Assembly (NCBI GenBank): GCA_009617715.1
Contig: VTFK01000247.1
Coordinates: forward strand, 248,001-312,000
Source: Plectrocnemia conspersa
Lineage: Eukaryota > Arthropoda > Insecta > Trichoptera > Polycentropodidae
Length of the DNA stretch: 64,000 nucleotides
Reading direction: 5' to 3'
The position numbers were made by a program, and so were the translations under genes. Each line of letters begins with the position of its first letter. Within the stretch, counting starts at the first letter, position 1. Positions 37,101 through 52,100 of the stretch are shown piece by piece. The notes under the pieces were generated by a model that worked only from the letters and a program-made list of their open reading frames with translations, made no database searches and had not been told where the DNA came from.

Positions 37101-40100
37101 ATTAAATATTAATATTATAAAAATATATGATCCAGCTGTAGTTTGGCCATTACTAATAATACAATAAAATAAATTAAAATACCTAAAATACCTTTTCCAT
37201 GTTTTTTTTTTAATTTTCAGAAACCATAAATATATATTTTCATTATAAATTACAAAAATATATCTTGAAACTATGTCAATATCAGTTAAGATTAGGGTCC
37301 TAATAACTGCAGAAATTTACATTTATAAGAATATTTTTTTTTATATTACTTAAAATAAACATTCGTGTCTTAAAAAATGTAGTCAAACAAGCAATCAGAG
37401 GAATAGATTTGGTTAAAATATACAAAAATCGATATTCTAGTTAAGCATATAGTTTCATTCTCGAATACATAAATTTAGATGACACTTGAGAGAAGATTTA
37501 ATATATGTCATTATAAATTTGATGTTAAAATATTACTAATATTTATTCGACACCAATGTTTTTAAAAATTAAATATTTTACTCAAAAGAGTTTGAAACAA
37601 AATTCGTCTTTGACACGAATTTAATCAAATTAGTGACGAATTGTAAAGGAGAAAGGGGTCGTTTCGATTTATTCATTTACCCTCTTCTTTGAATTATAAA
37701 ATGTATATCTAATAAAGCATCCCTTGTGTTTTAAATTTTTATTAAAATCATTATTATAAAATAAAAATAATATTTTTTTATCTGAGTAGGCATTCAATAC
37801 AAACAGATTTTTTCGACTCATATAGTTATGCACATACAATGGCGTAGTAAAAGGCATACCTTTAATTTAATTAAATGTGAAATTTCTAAATCGAAGACAT
37901 TAATGAGGTATCGAATCCCTGAATTATTAATGCTACTTTGGCAATCGAATCGCATTCGCGAATCAGTGTATGTGTAATATGTGCGACAGTTGAGCAAATA
38001 CGACAGCTTCCGAACTAATTGACTATACCACCCTAATCAGTGGTTCTGATCGCCACACGAGCGAGACAGTTCCACCCCATTGTTTCTAGGGGTTCTGGTT
38101 TGATTTTATCGTGAGACGTCAGATATGGCGCTTTGCTTAATGTCCCACATTAATAACCATTGCCAGTTGAGTAATATAGTAACTGAATTAAATTGATCAT
38201 ATTGAATAAATGGAAAAAAATTAAAACTTGTATATAATTGCGAATTATAATCGGAAAAATAAGATTTCAAACCGTATCCATTAAAAAATGGTTTTGTAAT
38301 AAATCCGACGATTTAGAAGATGATAAAACTTATAAGCACCAATTGTGTTTTGTATAATTTAATTGTGTACCTAAAACAATTTATAATTTCATGTGATTTA
38401 TACTAATTTTACCACTCACATTAAAATGAACGATTAAGTAGATTAGATAAAATGTTTTTTATTAGAATTAATTTAAGCCTATTTTTGCCTGTGTTTTTTT
38501 AGGCTATAATTAATTATATATATATCTAGAATTGAAATCTATAATAAATCATTCACAATGCATACTGTTCACTACGACCACATAACTTATAAAGTCCCCC
38601 GTGAACAATGTTGATATTATTACGTGTGATACACGGTCAATTACGCTGTAGATACACGCTGATTGTTTCCACCCCACGAACGCGATTTGCATTCCGTAAT
38701 TTGTGATCTGTGACAGTTGTAGTATTAATTTTTGCTTTTGGTTTTGCAGGTTGAATTGGTGGAAGCGTACTGTGACCCGCGAGATACTAGACAGAGTCGT
38801 CTGAGTTCAGAACTAGACGAATCGTTTTATCAGTCACATCCCAGCCCTCCAGAACCAGCTCCTTCTCAACCCCCTTTGAAGGACTACTGCCAGCCTTACA
38901 CTACTGGTATGTATTCAGTTGAACAGAAATGTGCGTTTTTGTTATTTAAAATGTATTATATTAGTCGAATCTTCGGAGATATAACGGGTGCATGGAGTTT
39001 AGGATAGTTCATACAAGGCTTCAATTTTATTAAAATAAATTTAAGCTCATAATACATGTGGTACATTTACTAATTTTAGACGAGGTTTACATATTTTTTT
39101 AACATCTGTATTTACCCAATACAATACGATGAATTTCTAACTCTCGTATTTCTTACCGTAATGGTTTTTTTATGTGAAAAATATTTTAAAACTATACTAA
39201 AGATTTGCTAAAAATGTTAAAGCTAAAGAATACTAGATGGTAGTCAACGAGTATGATTTTTAAAAATAGTTATAATCTATATTGTATGTAAATTAATATA
39301 TAATCGCAAATAAAAACAGTCTTTCACAATTAAAAGTTGTGTTAAAATGACTTGTGAGTGTTGTTTTCGCAAATAAACAAAAAAGCTCTGTTAAATATGC
39401 ATGTAGTTTTTTTAAATTATTCTTAATCATAATCTGTCTTTTTTGCTAAAGATTTTTTTAGAAGTGATCTAATTCATTGTAACTTGTTGCTTACTTTTGA
39501 TTTTGCTACTATTCGATATAACTTTGGCTTTATAATACAGTGTTTTATTTATTGGAAAATGCTGCAATTTTCAGAAAAAATTTGTAGATATCATAACACG
39601 CATTAATAATGTGTATTTAAAAGCCCTAAAAAATCATTTATTTTATTACGTAGTTTCCAAGAAATCAGAACATTAAATTCACAAAATAAAATAATGGTAT
39701 TGCTTACATGGCTGTAATTTACCGACTGATCCTTAATATAAACTATTCTAGTTATACTTAATGATTTATATATTTAATATTTATTTATTTCCTATTAAAT
39801 AGTAATATAGTGTTTATTTTTAAAATATTTTAAATTTATTTTTACAACCAGAAAGCGTTAAAACAACGTCGGTAAAAGTATAGAATATGTGTTTTCACAT
39901 TTCACCCCCTTGAGGTGTAACGACGCTCAATAAAATAGCTTTCGGGTTGGAGTTCTTAGCATCATATGGCCTTACCGCTTTATGGGCGAATATAAAACGT
40001 CGCCGAGTGAATAATGAACGAAGTAAACACAAAATGAGAAAAGTGTCATGACTCGATCCCGATTTATCGGCGAGGAATCTCGCGAAATCCCTGTGAGCGT

Positions 40101-43100
40101 AAATCTCGCGTATAATATCCGCGTCATAAGCGAAAATGTATGTGCTTGTGCACAATATACCAACAGGGAAAGATTATTTTAAGCCCTTTGAAATTTGTTG
40201 CTGAAATATGAGAGGTGTTCGGAAAAAAAATTTGAATTCGTTAGATTTAACCAATACTGGTATTACTGTGTGTTTAAAATGGCCTAATAAATTCTTGATT
40301 TATCCTAAAGTTCGAGGTATGTTCCATATTGTTTTATTATGCGCGAAAAAAACTGTTTCTGTAAATTAACCACAACGAGTATTTGTTTTTGTTAATGACG
40401 TTTTAAACAGACAAAATGGCGACGGTTAAAATTAATAAAATAGTAAAGAAACGTATGTCGTCAATGATGAACTCATTCATAAATTAAAAAAAAAATGATT
40501 GTCGAGCAACAAATTTCGGTGGCGAAAAATAAATCTAGTGCTAGAATTTTATGACGTTAGAGTTTTATGAGTTTATACAATAATAAAAAATATATACTAA
40601 TATCCCTAGTATATATTTAAAAATTAGTATTATACACTTTATCGTTATATAGCTAATGAGGACCGATATTTGAATGCTTAAATTAGTAGGCTTGTCTGTT
40701 TTCTATTTGCTCAGTCCATATTTTATTTTCTTCGTGTTACTAGAGTACCTCAATGATACAACTTGGGTCCATTGCTGTTTCTATTGTTCATTAATGACAT
40801 AATTCAATTTTTTTATTATATGCAGATGACTTTTCAAAAAAGTGCAGTCGATTTCGGATTCCCTTGACCTGCAGGAGGATCTCAATTCTTTATGGAAGTG
40901 CCCTTGCTATAACCGATTGCCTTTCAGTGTAAAGAAATGTCACACAATTTCATTTTCAAGTCGTCGATTCCAGCGAAATATTCCTACCATCTTATAGGAT
41001 ATATTCTACACAGGTCTTCCTTTACTAAGGATTTAGGTGTGACTCTCGAAGAACGTTGGAAATTTAGTCACAACATTGCAGATCATTAAAAATATTTGGT
41101 ACGCGCTACTTTAATATTGCGCACTCTTTATGATGCTCTAGTCCGCAGCATACTAGAAACTAGCTTTATTATTTGGATTTCATGCGTAATGAGTCAATCT
41201 AATGAATTGAAGCTGGAATAAATACAGCGTAAATTCCTTCGATATTTATTCTCGGAGAAATACGGGTATTGTCCGTACTTGTTTCTAAGTTCTTTTATTC
41301 TGAGAGCGCTAGGATCGTTTCTTTGTCAACTCGCAGAAGTGTTTATATATAATAATTAAACATTATAGGAAATGGCTCAAAAGCATCGTAGACAACCCTT
41401 CGGTGCTCCGGAAGGTGGTTATAATTTTCGGTCGCGTCCACTGTTCTTGCCTGTAAAGTCTAGAACTGGAGCACTTACCAACTCTTCTTCGACAAAGGCC
41501 GTTCGTTTGCTTAATACTGTGCATAGAGATATTGACATTTTCTTGTGTACATATGGGGTTTTGGTTCAATTCGTGTGGGACAATGTATAGCTGTTGAGGT
41601 GATTTGTGTCTGTTCTTTTATCTTGTTTTCGTGTTTTTACTTATATGTGTATATATGTGTGCGTATATGAATTTGTATGTATGCATACGTATATATCATA
41701 TGTATATTTTGTGACGCATTAGGTTAATCTGTCAGATCACGATGGTCATAGTTTTAATAAATAAATAAATGTTTTTTGCATACATTTTATGCATGAAAAA
41801 ATTGTGTCGCATTCACATGGTGATTGGTAAATATCCAAGTAATAACATAAGTTGGTTAAAACCAATGGACAGTCTTTTACGACTATATAAACATTAACGA
41901 GCCAAATCAAAGTTTGCATAGTTACACTTTAAGACCATGCTGAATTCATATGTTGTTTGTGTATTTCAATGAATGTCATTCGTTTTAAAAATTGCTTAGC
42001 CGCTCTTTAAGATAACATTTGAAACAGCCTACCGCATCAGATCTTACCTCTTACCTCTGATATAAATATGTGTATATTGCTATGAATGCCCATGGTTAAA
42101 AAATTCTTTGTTGGAAATATAATCACCCAATATGAAATATAATCACAAATATCCTCTCCGTCTATTCTGCTATATAAATGTACATTCTAGGATTATGTTA
42201 AAAATATAAACAGCTTTTTCTGTTTCACCTTATTTTTCCTAGATTAAATTATACATATGTACATCATTTAACTTTAAAACAAACACAAAACTACATCATT
42301 TTTATCGAGAAGGATTGTGGTATTTAAATTTATTTGTTTAGGTTTAAACATTTTTTTTTCCCAATAATTCTTTGACGTTGGGTAATATTATATTAGTGTA
42401 CTTTTTTCTGAAGTATTTTCTTTAGATATACATATGTACGTGTGTTAAAATAGGAATTATAAATAATAATAATTATATTTTATTTGCAACGGCTGATAAA
42501 GACTACCAGTCGTATATATTTATTTAATTTAATGAATTATCCTATCATTGAAAATTATTTTATTAAAATAGTATCTAAGAAATATTGTACAAACTATATA
42601 AAATAAAAAGCTAATCTATCAGATTCTTTGATATCGTCTATCAGTTTCCCCGATCAAGAAAAAATGGTGAATGGTTTCATGGGGCTTAAAAATTTATTAA
42701 ACAATGTTCATTTTATATAACTTAAGAATATAGTCCCCTAATTTTTATGTCATTATTATGCGGCCAGCATTTACCCTGTCATTTCCACGAGTGTTGAAAA
42801 AATGTCATTCATTACTCCCTGTCAGAAACAAATCCCGAGAATTATGTAAAGATCCGTTTAATTTTCTTATTGTACCACTGACAAATAAGCGTTCTTTGCA
42901 AAATTTATTCAAAATAAAATTACATACATAATTATAATAAAAGTAATATATGCAGTCTTTAAAAAAATAAAAGAGGGTGTGCAGAAATAACGTTTGTCAT
43001 AGATAATTGTCTTAGTGTCATAGTGCCAGTACGGGATTTACTCGTCAAGAAAAAACGTCAGTAGGGAGAGACGTTTGTCTGCCTTGATCCGAAGGGACGG

Positions 43101-46100
43101 CCAACCTTTGATACGTGCGCAATTCATTGTTGCAACCCTAAATGCCGCTAGTGCAGTGTATGAGTTTTTATCAGACATGACCCCGACGCGGCTTAACCCT
43201 TTCGCGTTGCGCCCTAACCCTTTCGGTCCCCTCGAAACATGCACCCCCTATCCGAGCTGGAAATGAATGAAAATAGTGAAAACCACTGCCGCCGTGGGGC
43301 ACGGAGGGGTCTCTGTTCATATATTTTATCCGTTTTAATTTTTATACCCTCTCTGAACGAGAGGGTAGGAAAATGCCCCGTTTGTTATTATAGACGATTT
43401 TTATGGCGCGTATAAATCTTGGCTAAGAATACTAATTATTTGATCCCCCGCTTTTGCATATTTCTCTTTTATATGACTCTATTCTCTGCACGGATAATGT
43501 AAACGTATAAATATGATGTTATTATGCAATTTTGTGTGGAAATATTTTTATTGAAATTCTTCAGGCGTGTATCAAAATGCACTGATTATTTCCCCTCGTG
43601 TCCTAAGGCATATGTCACATCAGGAAACGAAACCTAATTTAATTATGTCAGGGGTGTTTTGATAACATAAATGTATCTAGTATACACGTATGTACATCCA
43701 TACTTTTATATATTTATTTAATATTTTTTTTCTAACTGCATTTCGTTCAATTGCAGACTAATTTAATCAATCAACAATAAAAAAAATATACCAGAAAATA
43801 CCATTAAAATATTTCGCGCAACTACACTAAAAACAATCTTATACGTATATTTACGCGGTACTCATTTTACTTCATTAATAAAAAAAAACATTTTTTTAAT
43901 ACTTTATTTCTCACATGTATACGCCATTTGCGTTAACACAGTCAGTCCGAGAGCTACCAATTATTCAATATTGATAATGTGATGCTAAGTTTAGGTTTAC
44001 GCTACTACTATTAGCTCTAAAACACACGATACGGATATACGTTCCTTTTGATTGATAAATATAAAAAAATATAGTAATGACTATAAATTTGCTAAAAATA
44101 TAAACAGGAGTAATGATAAATATATCGAATGTATATCCATATCGTGTGCTTTATAACTAATAGTAGAGACGTAAACCCAAACTTAATATCTCCCTCTCAA
44201 TTATTAATAATTTTGAAATAGATGGCTCTCAAACTGACGCAAATATAAAACAATGCTTCTGGAACCTCTTCCCCTGCACATACAGTGTCCTGAACTGCTT
44301 TTGGTAGTAGTGCACACGTGTCGTCAAAGATTTTTTTCGTTTACTTTATAACTTAAACGTTATAAAGTACACGTGACTACTATTCGATCATTTTAATACG
44401 AGTTTCGTTTTTCTTGGAACGTATCTAATACGTAAATCGAAGGATAAGTGTATTAGCACTAAATTCCAAAGTAAATATTGCTTTAGAACTTTAATAACGC
44501 ATATAAACGATTCATAAACTTCAGTTTAATGTATTATACCTACATTGACACTTAATCAATTATTTTTTTGCTTCCCCCTTAATTGTGAAATGTTTTATTA
44601 AGTAACCACTAACGTTTTATTTTAAACTCTTATTTTAATTATATTGTAACTATAATTTAATATAAAAATTATTATAAAACAGTAACATATTTTATAAATA
44701 ATACAATTAATTATCGTATCGAAATAAATGCTTTATAAATAATAATAATAGTTTTGCAGTTAAAACATATCAAAGGGATTATTTTGTGTGTGGTATAGAG
44801 CGGGAGAAACTGCCTCCAGACACTGCTACTGCCAGCTAAAAAATATCTGAGAATCTTTTACGGACATCATCCCTGCGCCAGCTTCTCTATCACTGCTCAG
44901 AGAAAACGATACTTGCCCATCATAATAGCCGCAATATATGTAATATAATTTAATACAATTCTGACTTGTTTCCACCTGCGTTTTACTGGATGTGAAGTTA
45001 CGCCCCTTAGGGTTACCAAACCTTAAACCATATTGTCTGATTTTATAAAATACCGCAATATTATTTTAACGCGTCAAAATCAATTGAGTGGATTTTTTAA
45101 TAAAGGTAGCTTTTTATATAAAATATACTAACATTCGAGCAATTTGTATACATTACAGATTATAATAAGACGTTGTGGTGAATAAATAATAAAATGTTAG
45201 GGTGTAACACATAAATATAGCTTAATATATTTTATTTATCTTTTTAAGTGTTTCTATTTATAAAATAAATATATTTCTAACCTCTAATATATTGCCCAGT
45301 GTAATGTTGAACGGAATTGGTCTTGACGTCGAGGGCCGTACATTTTTTACCCTAATTTTCCCTCATTAGTTCGAACGTTTAACGCTATACCACTTTGGGT
45401 TATCCGTTAACGAGCTAGAAAGGGTATGTTTTTTTGCTGACTATTTGTGTTCTTTTTTACAACTAGACCTTTTTTAAACATAATAAATTAACATTTATTT
45501 GGGGCGCTTAGCTGGTTATCATACACACACCCCATTGTGTCTTTTATCATACAGGATCGTAAGATAAAAGCCTATTTTCTCGCCCTGGTGAGACAATGGA
45601 GAGTGACCGGTGGTAAATGCGTCGGAAAACGTGCGACAATGAAAAGATAAAAGATTTTCCCTCGCATTGTCGTTAGCGGCCATGGAAACTAGCGCTTTGC
45701 GGTCGTTCTTTGCCGCAGATATGCCATTACTTTCCATCGTTCTGCCACCCCTTCTGTGTTGTTATCGCTTTTCAAATGTCACTTCAAGACGTTCGCTTCC
45801 TCGGCGTGCGGACGCTTATCGCAGGGCCGGATTCAAACTTCGTTATTTCTAATGACCTGTCTGGTGGATAGGGTCAGCCGGAGATCTTTGCGCAATCACC
45901 ATTGGTATATAAAGCCACAACACTAACAAATGTATAAATTGTATAAAACAATTAATAAAAATAATGTTAGGTTTGTCTTTAGATATAGCCACAAAGAGTT
46001 TGAGGCGTTATGACGAGAAAGGAGCTTTATCACAATCTGTTAATTAAAATAAAATTAATTCCAAAGATCCTCTTGATACTTAGGTAGGCTATATTGCTCC

Positions 46101-49100
46101 GCGAATGTCGCTTAACCCAACCGAGTGGAATTTCATGCGTGAACTTTAAAACCATTAGTCACAGCCCAACCCTACGAATAGCCGCCGGCTGCAGTCGAAA
46201 TGAAGTTTAATGTCATTTGGACTGGTTTAAATACCTCCATCGACCCTCTAGCTCCGAGTCCACAGGCTCTTGGGGGTAGCTGGTCTCCGCCAACGGTCAC
46301 AATTAAACATGCGTCGGTGCAGATGATTTAAGCAAAGCGGCTTATGCCAATCCCACGCATGGGCACGCTACAGATGACACTCGATTCGGATTACTCGCTC
46401 AAGTTCACTCTCAGGCAGTTTGATTAAACGGCAATTTAATTTTTGCAACGTAATTGTAAATGAATGATTAAAGAACTATTATTAGAATATCTAGAAACAA
46501 TTTTCAATAACCCGCAAAATACCTAGTTAGTATTTGCGTATTACTAATGTAAAATGTTGTGCTACATGACGATTTTTCCGAATTTATATGATTTTACTTT
46601 TTTGACGAATCTTCTTTAGATGATTTCAATCTTTCGACAAATTTATATACTATGCTTAATATAAAAAAGAATGGTATTAAATTTAATCCATAATTTATTA
46701 GCACTTAAAGCGCCGATCCATTATTAACGACGTTCTCATCCCTTAGCTTCCTCTTTTTGGCAGGGTTGTTTTAACGTGTTTTTTTTTGAGATCACATCTC
46801 TAATGATGGTCATAAACATGGCTGTGATGACGCTTAGCCCTTCGCCCACGCGTGTAATTACACCTAGGCAGTAATGACGTCATAACCACGCAACGCGGTG
46901 TCCATTTCCGACACGCGGTGCTTCCCAAACAACCTCAACACACCTCGCCATAATCACACCCACCGTAAAACAAATAACGATAATAATTAAATATGCATAA
47001 AACTGTGTGTTATATAGAAACCATTTCGTTATCGGTTTCGGATCGACCTCAAAAAAGGTTTTTTTATGTAGATATTACTTTTTCACGGAATTTTCACACT
47101 TGGAATTGAGCACTGAAAAATTTATGTGGGGAGAGCGAGCGACTTAGGGTGGCGTCGCTTTTTGTGTGTTCACAATAATATTTTTATATTTTGCGTATCA
47201 AAGGGAAACATATTTGCGGACCGCCTTCGGTGGGAAAACGAATTTTTCTCGGCGTTGCTTTATGTACCATTCACTGTATGAATTTATGTATTGGAATACA
47301 AGCGAGGGCGGCTCCTGTAACACTTTGACAAAGTGGATTTGTGCATGCGTTTTGCGTGTAAGGGTGTACAAAAAATTAAAATTAGGCTTTTAACGCATAT
47401 TCGTACCAATATCATCGACTGAATAAATTTTAAGCTAAGGTGTGGCAAGAAAATCTAAGCACTAATATATTCTGAATATACCAGTCGAGGGAAAGAGACT
47501 ACAGTTATTCACTTCTTTCCATGTACGCCAGATTATGTTTATTTCAATAATATAAATAAGTTTACAAACATACTAGCTATACATGTTAGTGGTTTAAATG
47601 TAAATTTAATATATAAAATAAGAATATAAGACAAAACGTTTGTGGTTATAATTTAAGGGAAAAAATTAAAAAACCTTTTACAATTTAAGCAAAAAAAAAA
47701 TCAGAAACGAAATGTACTCAAATCATAATTTGAGTACATTTCATTTCATTGGAGAACTGGAATTATTAATATGTTAGTGTGGTTACGCTAGATATTTTTA
47801 TGATTTTTCTGGTATGCAAATTACACTGTTCTTTAACTGTTGGTATTTGAAAGTTGATTGTAATATATAAAAAATAGTATTACTGTGTTACTTCACATCG
47901 GACAAGTATATGTTAAAATGAGTCTAATTAATTGTTTATAGTTATTTTATTTTTTATAGTTAGAGCGCTATTTATATTAAATATTGGTCTACTTGCCGCA
48001 ATGGCGGCAAGCTTTTTAGAGAAAAGTTTAAAAATATTTGTAATTAAATTTAAGTTTCAAACTCAGGTATTTACCGCTTGTTTTCCATTTTACGTTATTG
48101 CCCTCTTGATTCCTTTGCACGAATAAACAGTTAATGATCCTTCGGCAGTTAACGTAGTTACAACTTAATTAAAATAAAAACTATCAAAACTATCTGTCAC
48201 GCTTGATACGCTCATATCTAAGAAGTAAAAGTATGTTATTTAACTAAATAATGAACACTCGTTACTAAATGTACTTAAATTAGTACTTGAACCATTGTTT
48301 TTTAATATTTTTTACTTACATTTCTAAAGGTTTTTTTAATTTCTCTCCTTAAAAATAACTATCCCCATTTTATTCAATAATAATATATAATATTATACTG
48401 TGGCTTTTAACATGATAATCTCAAGTTTTAGCAAAAATTTCAATATGAAAATTGTTATAAACCAGTAACATGTATTGTATATAACGATATATTTGTACAA
48501 TTAAATGTGTTATTAAAAAAAAACGTTTTTAAAAAAATTAAATTCAGGCACGAAAAGATAAGAGATGAATCATCAACATACATTTAGATGCGTTATTTTA
48601 TACTCTATTTTTTTTTTAAAAAACTGTTAATTGATACTATTTGTGTCATAGTCCCAATTAAATGTTTTAACTAAAAATATATTAAAACAATAAAAGCAAT
48701 ATGGATTTTTGTATTAAAAAAATGTTTCATTATAAAAACGCTCATGTTTATACAGTATACGTATAAATACTACTACACGTAGGCACGGACACACACACTG
48801 CAATGCGACGCATCCTTATCTCTTTTGGTCCATTAAATATTTAACCGCATTCTAGTCTAATGCGCCATTAACAAATTCAACTACCCTTTTGTGTCGCGAA
48901 GCCTTTCACAATTCACGTGGTTAACTTTAACGTTATTTTTTTATAATATAAAACGATATTTATCACGACATTTTCCAACACAAATTACCATTAAGCTTCA
49001 TTGTTTTGATTTACTTTTGTTACAAAGAACAATAATTCTGCGCTTAAACAAAAACTTAAAACGCGAATTCGAATGAAATATTTAAAAATAAATTTAAGCG

Positions 49101-52100
49101 AAATCCTTACAAGTGTCAGAAGTATAATTTATACGTAATACAATGCGTAATTTGAGTATGCTTTTTTAAACAACAATGAAAGAGAAGGTGGCGAACCAAA
49201 TCAAAAAACCGCCAAGGAGAACCACCCCACTCGAAAAAGTTGATAAGTCTTTTCCCTTTGCTACTCGGAGGACCCTGCGGGAGGCTTTTTACGGCCCTTT
49301 TCTTTATTTCACTTTGCATCGAATGAATAAATTTCATATTCATGGTCATTTCAGTGGCCGTAAGCCACTTGACAATTTTAACACTTTTCACACTTAGCTG
49401 AATAAAAAGATCTTATATTATTTCACTCTCTCAGTAAAATGAAATATCTTTATTAAATTTTTTGAAGCGAGAAAGAAAAAACTTAATATAAAATCAATCA
49501 TAAAAATACAGTGATATTTGAGTATTTTTGTCTTAACGTATTATATATTTTGTAAAATTTAGACTGAAAACTTGAACAGAAATATTTTGAAAAAATCATT
49601 AGATTTTATATTTTGCGAGATTAAATATTACTTGCATAATCATCAAAATGTTTAATTATGAAAAACATGCATACCATAATGCTTTACAAATTACTGACCA
49701 GTGAAGACGTTAAAAGGAAGATGGTTAATTTATTATTTTGCATGCTTTTTGATCATGGATTCAGCTTTTTGAAATTACCAGAATTACCTCTGATTGAATT
49801 ATTTCAGAAAAAATGATGGAATATTTAAATACATAATTTGAAACAATATGAAACAATAATAAAATTATAGGCAGTCATTAATGTAACAGTTTCAATTAAA
49901 TAATTTAATCAAAACGTTTATATAAATAGAGCAAAACGTTGAATAATCGTTTTTTATACTTGAATATACCCAACGTTGACAAGTGACGCTCCAAAATAGA
50001 TGGTCTTGATGCGCCTTTATTTTGATTCGAATTGCGAGACAATGAGACACTTCTTGTCATCAAAAAAAATACTTTTACTCCTTCGAAAATCAATTGTAAA
50101 TATAATGTTTATCCGCGGCGTCTACTACGACCGAAATTCGCAGAATTCGTTCACTGAACAAAACAAAATATTTGGAAGGATCTCCCTTTATTAACGTTAA
50201 ACGCTTATCTTAAAAACAGATGTGCATCACATATTTGTGTGAAGTTCGTTGTAAGTTTTTGTATTTGCTGCTGAAGACGCAATATTTATATTTCAATGAG
50301 TTCAATAATTCGATCTCGGTTAATTTATTTCTACTTATTTTTATTTATATGAAAATTCGCACAAAAAATATATATATATTCCAAAATTTGTTTGCTATTA
50401 TCTAGATATACATTAAATCGATAAATTTATAAGCAGTCATTAATGTAACTGTTACATTAATGACTGCCTATAATTTTATTATTGTTTAATATTGAGTTAT
50501 TATATTTTTAACATAATATGCAAATATATATATTCGAAAATTTATATTATTTACCCTCTTGCGTAAAGAGTGAGCACCATTAGTACATAACAAACAAATC
50601 CGTATTATTCATCAAGTACTTCATCCCCCAGCGCACGTCGGCGAGCAACTGGTCTCGATACGTTCCTAATTTGAATTGGACCCCAACGCCACAGTGCCCA
50701 AGGTCCAAATCCGCTTGTTAGCAATACCCAGCGTTTATTTTGATATCGAACTGTAGCCGCTGTCTGGCCAAGTGGACTCAGTTTGTTGAATCGCATATAT
50801 CTGTTGTTCTTCATCCCTTACAACCAATTTGCATTTCAAGTGCAGCGCTTCCAATTGAGCTAGCAAAAAGGGTGGGTCAGTAAATTATTACTTTGCAGCG
50901 ACGCTTAATTAACTCTAGAAAGTTTTCTGTTTTTTTTATTTAAATAAAGAGTAAAATATTTTAAAATTAAGTTATCTCTGCGATGATTCTAAATGAGTGA
51001 CTCAGCAAATTGCGAGGGGTGGCGTGGGGGATTTGAGCGTGTTATGATCGCCTGGGGATAGATTTTATTTGTATGAAATATGTATAAAAGTTTTATTAAA
51101 ATATTATAAATATCTAAATCCGTAGGACGAACCAGTGGCGGCTCGTCTTTTTTTCTATCAAAATTCATCTTTCCTGTGAATATGGAGCACGGCACCTGTT
51201 CAAACTCATCGCTGCACAGAACTGACTGTTTCAACCTCTTACTATAAAATTTTCTGCATCATCTTACACTGATCTCATTGACTGACAGTAAAATAAAACT
51301 AATCTACCAATATTGAAATCCATACCGGACGATGACATTGTTTGTCATACAAAAAACAGATGTCTTTACTATGCCTGCCATGTCACATACAAGCTGTTGA
51401 AAGGGCAGTCAAAGCTGTGACAGAATTTTTAGCCACATTGCGCAGAAAATCTGAGAGAGAATGCTTCATAAAAAAGCAAATATAGCATCATAAAACTTAA
51501 CTACAAATTGCTGCACACTGAAAACAGTCTCTTTTATTCAATCTATAGCTGTTTTGTATCCACAACATTTTAAGTATACATATATATATTCATTATTTAT
51601 TTTGTAAAAATTCATCGCCTATTAACGAGATTTTAACCTTTATAATGCCGCGCGAGCATTTAGTCGCTCGATGTGGGCACGACGCTAGTGCCGCACGAGA
51701 CTTTTTTCTCTCTCGCAAGAAACTATTATTTAAAAAAAAATATATTAAACTATTATCTCAAAAAAATATTACAAACCACGTTGAGTTTATAAAGTCATCT
51801 ACGAAGAAGAATTAAAAATTATGATAAGTTGAATAGCGAGTTTTAAAACCATAAAAATATTTCTGGTTTCTTGGCAGCGCTTTGGGCTGTCACCATGCCC
51901 ATACAAAATACGTCCTTCGCATATACATAAGTAGCTTGCTAAACATCAAAATATGTAAATTGTTAGAATGGTCCAATTATTTTGTCACACTTCAAGTAAC
52001 TATACTCTTAGAACTTTCATTAGATTAATTTGTTTTGGGTTTCGTTTAATTTATTTTTAAAATTTAATAGTGTATGATCTTTATTATAATATAAATTATA

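Noticed and set aside
40205..40500. GAGGTGTTCGGAAA resembling a mariner end, with ATGGCGACGGTTAAA downstream
   Set aside because: No transposase motif and no second end could be found.
41880..41980. TATA box-like CTATATAAAC followed by an ATG
   Set aside because: The frame closes after 11 codons and no splice donor or gene follows.
45818..45840. CAGGGCCGGATTCAAAC resembling a hAT-type end
   Set aside because: No inverse partner nearby and no 8-bp duplication.
50605..50814. 69-codon minus-strand frame with GPWALWRWGP in a GC-rich block
   Set aside because: Protein-like composition but no recognised family and no splice context; left as an unassigned open frame.
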